From Nocardia goodfellowii (GTDB lineage: Bacteria > Actinomycetota > Actinomycetes > Mycobacteriales > Mycobacteriaceae): a stretch of 64,000 nucleotides of DNA. A model generated the notes under the pieces. That model was given only the letters and a program-made list of their open reading frames with translations, was not told the DNA's origin and did not search any database. The stretch is from positions 5,952,001-6,016,000 of the forward strand of contig NZ_JAGGMR010000001.1 of the NCBI RefSeq assembly GCF_017875645.1, written 5' to 3'. The position numbers were made by a program, and so were the translations under genes. Positions 27,346 to 35,606 of the stretch are shown here, in pieces (position 1 is the first letter of the stretch; each line of letters starts with the position of its first letter).

Positions 27346-28188
27346 CTACCGCCACCGCGCATGCCTCGGGAACAGGCTGCGGCCCGCCTCGTGCGCCACT
27401 TCGACCAGGACCCGGGCCAGCCGCGCGGTGTCGAGAGCCGTTCGCTCACCGCTGATCTGAGCGGTCAGCGAGAGGGCGGCCACGGCGGCGCCCCGGCCTC
27501 GCACGGGCACGGCGACACAGGCGATGCCCGCCACCGCCTCCTCGTTGTCGACGGCTACGCCTTGGCGATGCCGGATGCGAGCCAGTTCGCGATGCAATTC
27601 GGCTCGGTCGCAGATGGTTCGGGACGTGAGCTGGGGTAGCGGATCCCGGAACGACGCCTCGATGATGCTCGGCTCCAGCGACGCGAGCAGCGCCTTACCC
27701 AAAGCCGTGCTGTGCGCGGGCATTCGGCCCCCGAGGCGGGTCGGCACATTCGCGCTGCCGCGCCCGCCCGCCTTGTCCAGATAGAGCACCTCGCGACCGT
27801 CGAGCACCCCGAGGTGCCCGACCATCCCGGTGCGTTGCGCCAGATCGTGCAGCAGCGGGCTGACCACGTCACGAATCTCGTTGTGGTCGGCGGCGAGTCC
27901 GCCGAGTTCGAGGGTGCGCATGCCGAGCCGGTAGCCGCCGGGGGCGTGCGCGAGCCAGCGCAGGCGGATCATCTGGTCCAGGATGCGGTGCACCGTGGAG
28001 CGCGGCAGTCCCGTGCGCTCGGCCAGGCCGAGCAGGGTGAGCGTCGGCGTGGAGCCGTCGAAAGCGTCGAGTATCAACGTCATTCGCTCGATCATGGATA
28101 CCGGCGGTTGCGCCGGCTTGGCGGCCGCTCGACCCGATCCCGTCCACGCTTCGCCGGACTCGGGATGGGTCAGCATCTCGACCGTCAT
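27346..28188 (-). CDS. IclR-family regulator
   Basis: A 280-residue regulator. Residues about 34-85 form the winged helix (LTLLGLAERTGLPRSTVHRI), and the rest is the IclR effector domain with GRMPAHSTALGKALLA and CVAVPVRGRGAAVAALSLT. The ATG at 28188 has TGGAGGT five bases upstream. It is divergent from hsaB, and the gap between them holds two copies of the shared motif, so it is the best candidate for the regulator of the motif-bearing genes. The effector is probably a ring-degradation intermediate, which is inference. Confidence 0.88.
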   Translation of the reverse strand: MTVEMLTHPESGEAWTGSGRAAAKPAQPPVSMIERMTLILDAFDGSTPTLTLLGLAERTGLPRSTVHRILDQMIRLRWLAHAPGGYRLGMRTLELGGLAADHNEIRDVVSPLLHDLAQRTGMVGHLGVLDGREVLYLDKAGGRGSANVPTRLGGRMPAHSTALGKALLASLEPSIIEASFRDPLPQLTSRTICDRAELHRELARIRHRQGVAVDNEEAVAGIACVAVPVRGRGAAVAALSLTAQISGERTALDTARLARVLVEVAHEAGRSLFPRHARWR

Positions 28189-28217
28189 GGTTACCTCCAG
28201 TGGTGTAGCGCGTCCAA

Positions 28218-28242
28218 GCTTAGGAGTATTTCGACTAGGCAT
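28218..28242. promoter_or_regulatory. Shared catabolic motif, site B (iclR/hsaB gap)
   Basis: Bottom strand reads ATGCCTAGTCGAAATACTCC followed by TAAGC, 20 of 25 positions identical to site A. It lies 30 to 54 bases upstream of the iclR ATG. Confidence 0.65.
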
Positions 28243-28358
28243 GTGCGGTTTCGGCACGCCTACTTGTGTTCCCCATCACAGTGCCGACCCGGCCGAGCGG
28301 GCGAATCCCGGAAACTACGTAGATCGCTACGGATCTTCTCGGTAGCCGGAATTCGTCC

Positions 28359-28388
28359 TTGACACCCCCGCGCGGCCCCAGCTTACTT
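28359..28388 (+). promoter_or_regulatory. Candidate hsaB promoter
   Basis: TTGACA (28359-28364) and TTACTT (28383-28388) are separated by 18 bases, a good -35/-10 pair reading toward hsaB. Motif site C starts 18 bases after the -10, around the expected transcript start, a position typical for repression. Confidence 0.5.
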
Positions 28389-28405
28389 TCATGGCGAAAC
28401 GGAAT

Positions 28406-28430
28406 ATGTCTAGTCGAAACTTCGTCGTGA
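28406..28430. promoter_or_regulatory. Shared catabolic motif, site C (partial, hsaB)
   Basis: Top strand reads ATGTCTAGTCGAAAC, matching the first 14 consensus positions with one change, then diverges. It lies 17 bases upstream of the hsaB ATG at its end and directly downstream of the candidate promoter. Confidence 0.5.
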
Positions 28431-28446
28431 AAGGATGGCAGCCGAT

Positions 28447-28977
28447 ATGGCCGTCGACCTCGACTTCAAGGCCGTCCTGGGCCGGTTCTGCACCGGCGTC
28501 ACCGCCGTCACCGCATTGGACGCGGAGCAGCCGCTCGGATTCGCCTGCCAGTCGTTCTCCGCACTCTCGCTGGACCCGCTCGCGGTCGCGATCTTCCCCG
28601 CCCGGACCTCCACCACCTGGCCGCGCATCCGCGAGATCGGCCGCTTCTGCGTGAACATCCTGGCGGCGGACCAGGAGGCGGCGTGCCGGCAGCTGAGCCG
28701 AACCGGCACAGACAAATTCGCGGAGCTGAAGTGGACGCGCTCCCCCAACGGCGCGCCACTGCTGACCGGAGCGCTCGCCTGGATCGACTGCACGCTGGCC
28801 CAGGAGGTCGACGGCGGTGACCACACCATCGTGGTCGGCCACGTCACCGCGCTGGGCGAACTGCGGGACGCGCCGCCGCTGCTGTTCTACCGCTCGGCGT
28901 TCGAACGGCTGGAGCAACGCCCGATGAGTGGGACCACACCTACCGGTCCCCGGCCCGCGGTCGCAGCATCGAAATAA
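28447..28977 (+). CDS. hsaB: Flavin reductase component HsaB
   Basis: A 176-residue flavin reductase of the HpaC/HsaB type. FKAVLGRFCTGVTAVTAL, FACQSFSALSLDP and GRFCVNILA are near-signature stretches, and GGDHTIVVGHV holds the late family His. HsaB supplies reduced flavin to the HsaA monooxygenase that hydroxylates the phenolic secosteroid 3-HSA. ATG 28447 has AAGGA 11 bases upstream; ATG 28435 is an alternative with a closer ribosome site. It leads a plus-strand block with kshA and hsaC, while hsaA lies 34 kb away. Confidence 0.85.
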   Translation: MAVDLDFKAVLGRFCTGVTAVTALDAEQPLGFACQSFSALSLDPLAVAIFPARTSTTWPRIREIGRFCVNILAADQEAACRQLSRTGTDKFAELKWTRSPNGAPLLTGALAWIDCTLAQEVDGGDHTIVVGHVTALGELRDAPPLLFYRSAFERLEQRPMSGTTPTGPRPAVAASK

Positions 28978-29025
28978 CCCAGCCAGTCATAGACCTGACC
29001 GAAATACCTTCGGAGGAAACACATT

Positions 29026-30156
29026 ATGACCGACGATCAGGTACGCGTGATCGACACCGGGGCCCCGCCCGCGCGGTACGCCCGCGGCTGGCACTGCCTC
29101 GGCCTCGCGGACGCCTTCCGGGACGGAAAGCCGCACACTGTCGCGGCGTTCGGCACCGAGCTCGTCGTCTTCACGGGCGGCGACGGCACCCTGCACGTGC
29201 TCGACGCCTACTGCAGGCACATGGGCGGCAACCTCGGCGACGGCACCATCAAGGGCGACACTCTCGCCTGCCCGTTCCACGACTGGCGCTGGAAAGGGAA
29301 CGGCCGCTGCGCCGGCATCCCGTACGCCCGCCGGGTGCCGCCGCTGGCGCGCACCAAATCCTGGCCCACGCTGGAGCAGAACCGGCAGTTGTTCGTCTGG
29401 CATGACCCGGAGGGCAACCCACCCGGCGACGAGGTCACCATCCCGCGGATCGACGGCGCGTTCAGCGACGAGTGGAGCGACTGGACCTGGAACCAGATCG
29501 TCATCGAGGGCGCGAACTGCCGCGAGGTGATCGACAACGTGGTCGACATGGCGCACTTCTTCTACGTGCACTTCGCGTTTCCCACCTACTTCAAGAACGT
29601 CTTCGAAGGCCACATCGCCAGCCAGTACATGACCTCGCTCGGCCGCGAGGATGTGCAGGGCGAACTGGCCAAAGAGGCCGGCGGGCAGGCTGTGCTGCGC
29701 TCGGCGGCGCACTACTACGGCCCCTCCTACATGATCGACAACCTGGTCAGCGAAACCGGCGGCGTGACAGTCGAATCGGTGCTGATCAATTGCCACTACC
29801 CGGTGACGCCGACGAAATTCGTCCTGCAGTACGGCGCGATCGTGAAGAAGCTGCCCGGCCTCGCGCCGGAAGAGGCAGATGCCATGGCGGTGCGGTTCGC
29901 CGGCGGTCTCGGCCGGGGCTTCGAGCAGGACGTCGCGATCTGGGAGCGCAAGACCCGCATCGACAATCCGCTGCTGTGCGAGGAGGACGGGCCGGTCTAC
30001 CAGCTGCGGCGCTGGTATGAGCAGTTCTACCGGGATGTCGGCGAAATCGACGAGAAGATGACCGCCCGTTTCGAGTTCGAGGTCGACACCACCCGCGCGG
30101 TGAGCGCGTGGGAAGCCGAGGTCGCCGAGAATCTCGCCGCGCGGCGCGGCAGCTGA
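29026..30156 (+). CDS. kshA: 3-ketosteroid 9-alpha-hydroxylase oxygenase KshA
   Basis: A 376-residue Rieske oxygenase close in length to characterised KshA proteins. The [2Fe-2S] site is C63-x-H65 and C82-x-x-H85 (CRHMGG, CPFHDWRW). The mononuclear iron ligands are in NVVDMAHFFYVHF (H177, H182, with D174 bridging) and a later EQD Asp. KshA with a reductase hydroxylates C9 of androstenedione-type steroids, which with delta1-dehydrogenation opens ring B. GGAGGAAAC precedes the ATG. No reductase gene kshB is in the window, so it must be elsewhere. Confidence 0.9.
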   Translation: MTDDQVRVIDTGAPPARYARGWHCLGLADAFRDGKPHTVAAFGTELVVFTGGDGTLHVLDAYCRHMGGNLGDGTIKGDTLACPFHDWRWKGNGRCAGIPYARRVPPLARTKSWPTLEQNRQLFVWHDPEGNPPGDEVTIPRIDGAFSDEWSDWTWNQIVIEGANCREVIDNVVDMAHFFYVHFAFPTYFKNVFEGHIASQYMTSLGREDVQGELAKEAGGQAVLRSAAHYYGPSYMIDNLVSETGGVTVESVLINCHYPVTPTKFVLQYGAIVKKLPGLAPEEADAMAVRFAGGLGRGFEQDVAIWERKTRIDNPLLCEEDGPVYQLRRWYEQFYRDVGEIDEKMTARFEFEVDTTRAVSAWEAEVAENLAARRGS

Positions 30157-30159
30157 GAC

Positions 30160-30378
30160 ATGGTCGCCGTCTGCTGTCAGGCCTGCGGAAACCAGGTCAG
30201 CGTAGTCAAATTCAGCCCCGCGCACACCAGTGTGCAGTGGACCGGAGCCGCGGCACGCACCTGCCCCGAAGCGGGCGACGGCCCGTTCCGCGGCTGTCCG
30301 GCTCTGCGGCGCAGCATCGAAGACGCCGTCGACGCAGGCACGCTCGCCTTACACACTCGCGAGCAAGACCTGCTGTAA
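30160..30378 (+). CDS. Small cysteine-containing protein between kshA and hsaC
   Basis: A 72-residue protein starting three bases after the kshA stop. CCQACG at residues 5-10 and two later cysteines (in RTCPEAG and RGCPALRR) could bind a metal; the middle VKFSPAHTSVQWTG is strand-like and the end helical. No family recognised. Tight placement within the operon and codon use like the neighbours support a real gene. An accessory role to the Rieske oxygenase or dioxygenase (iron or cluster handling) is speculative. Confidence 0.65.
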   Translation: MVAVCCQACGNQVSVVKFSPAHTSVQWTGAAARTCPEAGDGPFRGCPALRRSIEDAVDAGTLALHTREQDLL

Positions 30379-30422
30379 CCACTTCCCCCGCCCACAGCAT
30401 CGAAAGCCAAAGGAACTCGGCA

Positions 30423-31304
30423 ATGACAATCAGCTCGCTCGGCTATGTGCGGGTCGCGGTCAGCGATCCGCAGGCGTGGCGCACCTTCGCCTTCGACGTC
30501 CTCGGCTTCGCGGAGGGCACCGGCCCCGACCCCGACGCTCTCTATCTGCGGATGGACGAGCGGGCGGCCCGACTGGTGCTGGTGCCCGGCGCGGCCGACA
30601 AGGTGCTCGCCATCGGCTGGGAAGTGCGCGACTATCGCGCCCTGGCGCAGGTGCGAGACGCCGTGCGGCAGTTCGGGATCGAGGTCACGCAACTGCCGGT
30701 GGCGGAAGCCGACGCCCGCCGGGTCGAAGAGGTGATCAGTTTCCTCGACCCGGCGGGCACCACCGTCGAGGTATTCCACGGCCCGGTACTCGATCACTCC
30801 CCCGTGGTCAACCAGCACGGAAACCGTTTTGTCACCGAGGGATTGGGCCTCGGCCACGCGGTGCTGCCGGTACCGGACCTGGAGACCGCGTTCCGGTTCT
30901 ACACCGAAGTGCTGGGATTCCGGCCCCGCGGTGCGTTCCGGCTGCCGACTCCCCCGGAGCACGGCCCGATGCGGGTGCGCTTCCTCGGCGTCAACCAGCG
31001 GCACCACAGCCTCGCGCTGATCCCCTCCGGCGGAAAAGAAGGGCCGGGCCTGGTGCACATCATGGTCGAAGTGGACGCTCTCGACGATGTCGGGCGGGCG
31101 CTGGACCGAGTCGGCAAGGCCGGCTACCACCTGTCCTCGACGCTGGGGCGACACACCAATGACAAGATGATCTCCTTCTACGTCCGCACCCCCGGCGGCT
31201 GGGACCTGGAGTTCGGCACCGAGGGCATCCGCGTCGACGAATCCGCCTATACCGCAGAGGAAATCACCGCCGACAGCTACTGGGGCCACGACTGGTCCCG
31301 GTGA
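30423..31304 (+). CDS. hsaC: Extradiol dioxygenase HsaC
   Basis: A 293-residue type I extradiol dioxygenase with two vicinal-oxygen-chelate domains. The iron ligands of the family fall at H145 (GLGHAVLPV), H212 (LVHIMVEVD) and E263 (WDLEFGTEG), and the catalytic His sits in RHHSLAL, matching the known HsaC order. HsaC cleaves the catecholic ring of 3,4-DHSA meta to the hydroxyls. ATG 30423 follows AAAGGA. It ends the hsaB-kshA-hsaC block, convergent with an SDR gene. Confidence 0.9.
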   Translation: MTISSLGYVRVAVSDPQAWRTFAFDVLGFAEGTGPDPDALYLRMDERAARLVLVPGAADKVLAIGWEVRDYRALAQVRDAVRQFGIEVTQLPVAEADARRVEEVISFLDPAGTTVEVFHGPVLDHSPVVNQHGNRFVTEGLGLGHAVLPVPDLETAFRFYTEVLGFRPRGAFRLPTPPEHGPMRVRFLGVNQRHHSLALIPSGGKEGPGLVHIMVEVDALDDVGRALDRVGKAGYHLSSTLGRHTNDKMISFYVRTPGGWDLEFGTEGIRVDESAYTAEEITADSYWGHDWSR

Positions 31305-31322
31305 TCCGGTAGCGCTGGTGCG

Positions 31323-31338
31323 GGCCGGGTATCCGGCC
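31323..31338. terminator. Small hairpin between hsaC and SDR genes
   Basis: GGCCGG (31323-31328) and CCGGCC (31333-31338) pair around GTAT between two convergent genes. A possible short bidirectional terminator; no T-run. Confidence 0.35.
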
Positions 31339-32109
31339 TCAGCCGAGTCCCTGGGCGAAGCCACCGTCGACGATCAACTCGGTACCCGTGCTGAAGGTTG
31401 CGTCGACGGCCAGGTAGAGGGCCGCCGAGGCGACCTCCTCGACCGTTCCGGGCCGGCCCATCGGGGTCGTTTCCTTACCGTCACGGAGGAAGTTCGCGCG
31501 TTGTTCCTCGGTCAGTTCGGCCACGCCCATGCTCGGTGTCAGAATGAAGCCCGGAGCGACGGCGTTGACCCGGATATTGCGCGGCAACAGCTCAGCGGCA
31601 AGCACTCTCGCGAACGCGCGAACCGCTTCCTTCGCCGCCGAATAGGCGCTGAGCCCGGGGAAGATGCGGTCATTGGAGACCGTCGTGAAGACGATGCCGC
31701 CGCCCTCATTGATCAGTGGAGCGAGCCGCCGCACCGTGAAGAACGCACCCTTGGCGTTGACATCGAAGACGCGATCCCAATGATCGACGGTGGCTTCGTC
31801 GAGGGTCTTGAACTCCGCGATACCGTGATTGACGAACAGGTAGTCGATGCCGCCGAGGCGCTGCTCGACAAGGTGGCCGAGTTCCTCGATATCCGCGGCT
31901 TTCGTCGCGTCGGACCGGACGATATGCGCCGCGGTCGTATTCAATTCCGCACGCGCCTGCGCGATTCCGGCCTCCTTCCGCCCGGTGAGTACCACCTCCG
32001 CGCCGCGAACCAGCAGCGACTGCGCGATCGCCAGCCCCATGCCGTGCGTGCCGCCGGTGACCACAGCTTTCTTGCCCGCCAATGGTTTCGAGATTTCGTA
32101 TTCGTTCAT
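31339..32109 (-). CDS. SDR-family oxidoreductase under MerR control
   Basis: A 256-residue classical SDR. AVVTGGTHGMGLAIA binds NAD(P), NHGIA replaces the usual NNAG, and the catalytic set is Ser in TTVSNDR with Y-x-x-x-K in AYSAAK. DGGFAQGLG ends the protein as usual. Substrate unknown. It is divergent from a MerR gene, and its promoter has the stretched spacer with a central palindrome typical for MerR activation, so it is the probable MerR target. Confidence 0.85.
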   Translation of the reverse strand: MNEYEISKPLAGKKAVVTGGTHGMGLAIAQSLLVRGAEVVLTGRKEAGIAQARAELNTTAAHIVRSDATKAADIEELGHLVEQRLGGIDYLFVNHGIAEFKTLDEATVDHWDRVFDVNAKGAFFTVRRLAPLINEGGGIVFTTVSNDRIFPGLSAYSAAKEAVRAFARVLAAELLPRNIRVNAVAPGFILTPSMGVAELTEEQRANFLRDGKETTPMGRPGTVEEVASAALYLAVDATFSTGTELIVDGGFAQGLG

Positions 32110-32116
32110 AGCGCTA

Positions 32117-32147
32117 AGCTAAAGTCTCACGTCAACGTGAGAGTCAA
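32117..32147 (-). promoter_or_regulatory. MerR-type promoter of the SDR gene
   Basis: Read on the minus strand: TTGACT (32147-32142), a 19-base spacer containing CTCACGTTGACGTGAG (32141-32126), and TTAGCT (32122-32117). The palindrome arms CTCACGT/ACGTGAG are exact. A 19-bp spacer with a central operator is the hallmark of MerR-activated promoters. Confidence 0.75.
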
Positions 32148-32167
32148 CCATCCGAGACGGGGGTCAC

Positions 32168-32554
32168 ATGCGAATCGGCGAACTGTCTCGCAAGACCGGC
32201 ATGAGCGTCCGAGGGCTGCGCTATTACGAGGAGCAGGGGCTGTTGCGGCCGGAGCGCCGTGCCAGCGGTTACCGCGAGTTCCGCGAATCCGACGTGGAAT
32301 CGGTGCGGCGCATCCGCATCCTGATCGCGGCCGGTGTGCCGACCCGGGTGATCGCCGAGGTATTGCCCTGCATGGTCGACGAGGGTCGCTATCTGGCGCC
32401 GACCTGCGCGGAGATGGCCGAGGATCTCCGTGTGGAGCTGGAGCGCATGAACCGCGATATCGCCGAGCGGGAGGCCGCGCGCTCGATCCTGCGGGCGATC
32501 CTCGCCACCGAGCCGGGCGCTGACGCCGAACCCGCACGCTACAGCGAGGTTTGA
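32168..32554 (+). CDS. MerR-family regulator
   Basis: A 128-residue regulator. MRIGELSRKTGMSVRGLRYY with EEQGLL is the MerR winged-helix start, SGYREFRESDV the wing, and a coiled-coil helix follows (LRVELERMNRDIAEREAARSIL). Cys in VLPCMV and PTCAEM are spaced unlike metal-site CueR/ZntR ends, so metal sensing is unlikely. Start 58 bases from the divergent SDR gene, sharing its operator. It probably senses the substrate of that SDR or a redox-active compound. Confidence 0.88.
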   Translation: MRIGELSRKTGMSVRGLRYYEEQGLLRPERRASGYREFRESDVESVRRIRILIAAGVPTRVIAEVLPCMVDEGRYLAPTCAEMAEDLRVELERMNRDIAEREAARSILRAILATEPGADAEPARYSEV

Positions 32555-32607
32555 AACATCCCTCGGTCCCCGGCCGCACCCCGACGATCGGGCAACTGGA
32601 CCAGGCC

Positions 32608-32874
32608 CTAGTGCCCGGCGGACGTGGACTGCTCCGCCGCGGCCGCGCGCAGTAGTTCCCGGGTATAGCGTTCGGCCAGCAGGGGCAGGAACTGTTCCAA
32701 GGTGGCGTCCGCGGCGAGGCGATCGTACGCGGCGCGCAGCATGCCTTCGATGGCGGCCTCGTCGGCCAGGCCGGCGAACTCCTCCTCCAGCCGGTTGACG
32801 GCGAAGCGTAGCGCGGTTTCCTGGTCGAGGGCGGGATCGTGGGTGCGGGTGCCGGTGGCGGGACTCTCGGTCAC
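32608..32874 (-). CDS. Small helical protein (three-helix-bundle dimerisation type)
   Basis: An 88-residue protein, GTG-initiated with GAGGAG upstream. After a disordered Thr-rich start it is wholly helical: ALRFAVNRLEEEFAGL, a second helix and LPLLAERYTRELL, resembling the small three-helix-bundle proteins common in Mycobacteriales. Function unknown. It is convergent with the MerR gene. Confidence 0.6.
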   Translation of the reverse strand: MTESPATGTRTHDPALDQETALRFAVNRLEEEFAGLADEAAIEGMLRAAYDRLAADATLEQFLPLLAERYTRELLRAAAAEQSTSAGH

Positions 32875-33300
32875 GGCAGACTCCTCGGTGTCGACGATTC
32901 CAGGCGCGGGCCGCGCCTATCCGGCGAGTACCCCGCCCGACGTGCGCGCTGCCGCCGTCAGGGCGCTGACCGGGACTGTTCATCGACAATTCACCTGCCG
33001 GTTGCCGGGTGACGCGGATTCGCCGCTGGTCGCGCGGCACTCCGCTGCACGCACACAACGATTCGTTCGAGCGGGTCTATCCGGTCCGGGCCCGCGACAA
33101 CGGTGCTGGCCAATCTCACCGGAAGCAACCAGGTGGGTGACTGCCGGGGCGGCAGCGGCGGCTGGGGCCGGACGGCGCGCGGATCGCCGATGCCGGGGCG
33201 CAGCACACCGGGTACGCGCTCGTCCACATCCCGTCCTGAACACCGGAACGGCGCTGGCAGAGTGGTTGTCTGGGACCACCGCGCGTGCGAGCCTGTGCGG
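32875..33300. other. Gene-poor stretch with possible gene remnants
   Basis: 426 bases without a convincing gene. Two short protein-like translations occur in different plus frames: one around 33010-33135 (contains GTPLHAHNDSFERVYPV) and one at 33141-33238 (LGPDGARIADAGAQHTGYAL, then VHIPS and TGA). They may be the broken tail of a lost gene. I cannot name a family. No promoter motif was recognised. Confidence 0.3.
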
Positions 33301-33783
33301 ATGGATCTCGCCGCTCTCGAAGCCGTCCGCCAGCTGAAGTATCGCTACTTCCGCACCCTCGATCTGAAGCGGTGGGACGAGTTCGCCGACACCCTCGCCG
33401 TCGACGCCGAAGGCCGGTACGGCACCCACGCGATGGGCAAAGCCCTGGTGTTCGACGGGCGCGACGCGATCACCGGCTTCATGCGGCAGAACCTCGGGCC
33501 GACGGTCGTCACCACCCACGTGGCGAACCATCCGGAAATCGTGATCGACGGCGAAACCGCCACCGGCTCCTGGCTTTTCGAGGACACCGTGATCGCCACC
33601 GAATACGGCGTCCTGATTCGCGGCGCGGGCTACTACACCGACAGCTACCGCCGCGACACCGACGGCCGCTGGCGCATCACGGCGACCAGCTATCAACGCA
33701 TCTACGAGTCCTCGCAGTCACTGGCCGACACACCGAGCTACCAGATGCTGACGAATATGTGGGCGAGCGCCGGAACCGACTGA
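33301..33783 (+). CDS. SnoaL/NTF2-like protein
   Basis: A 160-residue alpha+beta barrel protein. The start ALEAVRQLKYRYFRTLDLKRW is the classic SnoaL-like helix pair, followed by FADTLAVDAEGRYGT, a GRDAITGFM helix and the long curved strands ending in WRITATSYQRIYE. Members are isomerases, hydratases or polyketide cyclases, or non-enzymatic. The ribosome site is weak; a GTG two codons upstream is equally possible. It lies in a region of steroid genes, where NTF2-fold proteins can act as isomerases or hydratases, but key acids were not assigned. Confidence 0.75.
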   Translation: MDLAALEAVRQLKYRYFRTLDLKRWDEFADTLAVDAEGRYGTHAMGKALVFDGRDAITGFMRQNLGPTVVTTHVANHPEIVIDGETATGSWLFEDTVIATEYGVLIRGAGYYTDSYRRDTDGRWRITATSYQRIYESSQSLADTPSYQMLTNMWASAGTD

Positions 33784-33839
33784 CCCGCCCGGGGAGCGCG
33801 ACTACGCTCGAGAGCGACAGCATCGAGACGGAGCAAGTC

Positions 33840-34466
33840 ATGAAACAGATTTCCGCTGATCTCTGGCAGACCGAGACGCTGAGCCCCTTTCCCGGGTTGC
33901 ACACCAACGCCTATCTGTGGACCTCACCCGAGGGAAATGTGTTGTTCTACAACACCACCCACGAGCACGAGTTCGAGCACATGGCCGAACTGGGCGGGGT
34001 GGCGCACCAGTACCTGAGTCATCGCGACGAGGTCGCCTCCTCGCTGGCCACGATTCGGGAACGGTTCGGCGCGCAGTTGCACATCCACCAGGCCGACGCC
34101 GGCGAGGTCACCCAGACCACCGTCGACGACCCGTTCGATACCCGGCATTTCGCGGTCGGCGGGCTGGAGGTCATTCCGACGCCCGGCCACACACCGGGCA
34201 GCGCCTGCTTTCTGGCGACCGTGTCCGGACGGCGGCACCTGTTCACCGGTGACACCTTGGTGCTCGGCGAAAAGGGTTGGTGGGCAGGCTATATCGAGGG
34301 GCACAGCGATCGTGACACCCTGGTGTCCAGTCTGGAGCGGATCGGTCGGCTCGCCCCGGAGATCGTGGTGTCCAGCGCGTTCATGACCGACTCCGGAGTG
34401 ACCGAACTCGGTGACCGGCAGTGGGCCGACTGTGTCTCCGAAGCACGCGCGGGGCTGACCGGCTGA
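33840..34466 (+). CDS. Metallo-beta-lactamase-fold protein with reduced metal site
   Basis: A 208-residue MBL-fold protein. PTPGHTPGSACF provides the third-motif His and FTGDTLV the Asp, but the first motif, normally HxHxDH, reads SHRDE (about 60-64), so one or two zinc or iron ligands are missing. The closest subgroup uses HRDH at this place, hence a binuclear site is doubtful. It follows the SnoaL-like gene by 56 bases with GGAG upstream of the ATG. Hydrolase function is inferred from the fold only. Confidence 0.7.
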   Translation: MKQISADLWQTETLSPFPGLHTNAYLWTSPEGNVLFYNTTHEHEFEHMAELGGVAHQYLSHRDEVASSLATIRERFGAQLHIHQADAGEVTQTTVDDPFDTRHFAVGGLEVIPTPGHTPGSACFLATVSGRRHLFTGDTLVLGEKGWWAGYIEGHSDRDTLVSSLERIGRLAPEIVVSSAFMTDSGVTELGDRQWADCVSEARAGLTG

Positions 34467-34544
34467 CGCCGATTGGCAGAAGATCGGTCCAGTTTGGCGG
34501 TAGTGGCGCTGGACGGTCCGCGGACGCGAGGCCATGCTCGGGGT

Positions 34545-35606
34545 ATGTCCCTCGCTCCCGCCGAATTCGCCCCCGAGACCGTCTACCTCAATACCGCCTC
34601 GCACGGTCTGCCGCCGGCGCGCGCGCTGGCGGCGCTGCGGGAAGTACAGGACCGATGGGCCGCCGGTCGTGGCGCGCCGATGGTGCACGACGATCTGGTG
34701 CCCGCCATCCGCACGGCTTTCGCCCGGTTGATCGACGGGGCGACGGCGGATCACATCGGTCTGGGCAGCACCGTTTCGGCGCTGATCGCGCCCGTCGCGG
34801 CGGCGTTGCCCGCGGGCGCGGAAGTGCTTGTCGCCGAAGGCGAATTCGCCTCGGTGACGATGCCGTTCCTGTTCCGCGGCGACCTCGCGGTACGCACGGT
34901 GCCGCTGGAGCGGCTGGCGGCAGAGGTGCGACCGGAGACGGCGCTGGTCGCGGTCAGCGTGGTCCAGTCCGCGGACGGCCGGATCGCGGACACCGCGTCG
35001 CTGCGCGAGGCGACCCGGGCCCACGGCGCGAAACTCCTGCTCGACGCCACCCAGGCGGCGGGCTGGTTCCCGCTACGGTTCGCCGACGCCGACTACTGGG
35101 TGTGCGCGAGCTTCAAATGGCTGATCGGAGCGCGCAGCGTCGCGTTCTTCGCGGCCACCCCGGAGGCCGCCGACGAGCTGCGACCGGTCGGGCCGGGCTG
35201 GTATGCGGCCGAGGACCGCTGGGCCGAGCTGTACAGCCCGGTCGCTCTGCCGTCCACCGCACGGCGTTTCGATCAGACCCCGGACTGGCTGGGCGTGGTT
35301 GTCGCGTCCTCGGCGCTGGAGTTGATCGAGGAACTCACCATCGAGAAGATCCACGGGCACAACCTCGGCCTGGCCGAGCGGTTCCGCGCCGGCGTGGTGG
35401 ATCTCGGGTACCAGCCGCTGGCGCAGGCGTCGGCGATCGTCACCGTTCCGGGCGCCGATGCCGCCGCGGAGCGGTTGGAGCGGGCCGAGGTGCTGGCCTC
35501 CGCCCGCGCCGGTGGACTGCGCTTCTCTTTCCACCTCTACAACACCGACACCGACGTCGACCGCGCGCTCGCCGCACTCGGCGAGCGCCGAGGGGCGGGG
35601 ATCTAG
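34545..35606 (+). CDS. Class V aminotransferase / cysteine-desulfurase-like enzyme
   Basis: A 353-residue PLP protein. VYLNTASHGLPP is the typical N-terminal turn, LLLDATQAAGWFPL carries the Asp and Gln that hold PLP, and CASFKWLIG the Schiff-base lysine. The long cysteine loop of true NifS/SufS is not evident, so an aminotransferase or lyase (kynureninase/isopenicillin-epimerase-like branch) is more likely than sulfur transfer. ATG 34545 fits the family N-terminus. The 3' end overlaps the convergent DUF2867-like gene by 4 bases. Confidence 0.78.
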   Translation: MSLAPAEFAPETVYLNTASHGLPPARALAALREVQDRWAAGRGAPMVHDDLVPAIRTAFARLIDGATADHIGLGSTVSALIAPVAAALPAGAEVLVAEGEFASVTMPFLFRGDLAVRTVPLERLAAEVRPETALVAVSVVQSADGRIADTASLREATRAHGAKLLLDATQAAGWFPLRFADADYWVCASFKWLIGARSVAFFAATPEAADELRPVGPGWYAAEDRWAELYSPVALPSTARRFDQTPDWLGVVVASSALELIEELTIEKIHGHNLGLAERFRAGVVDLGYQPLAQASAIVTVPGADAAAERLERAEVLASARAGGLRFSFHLYNTDTDVDRALAALGERRGAGI

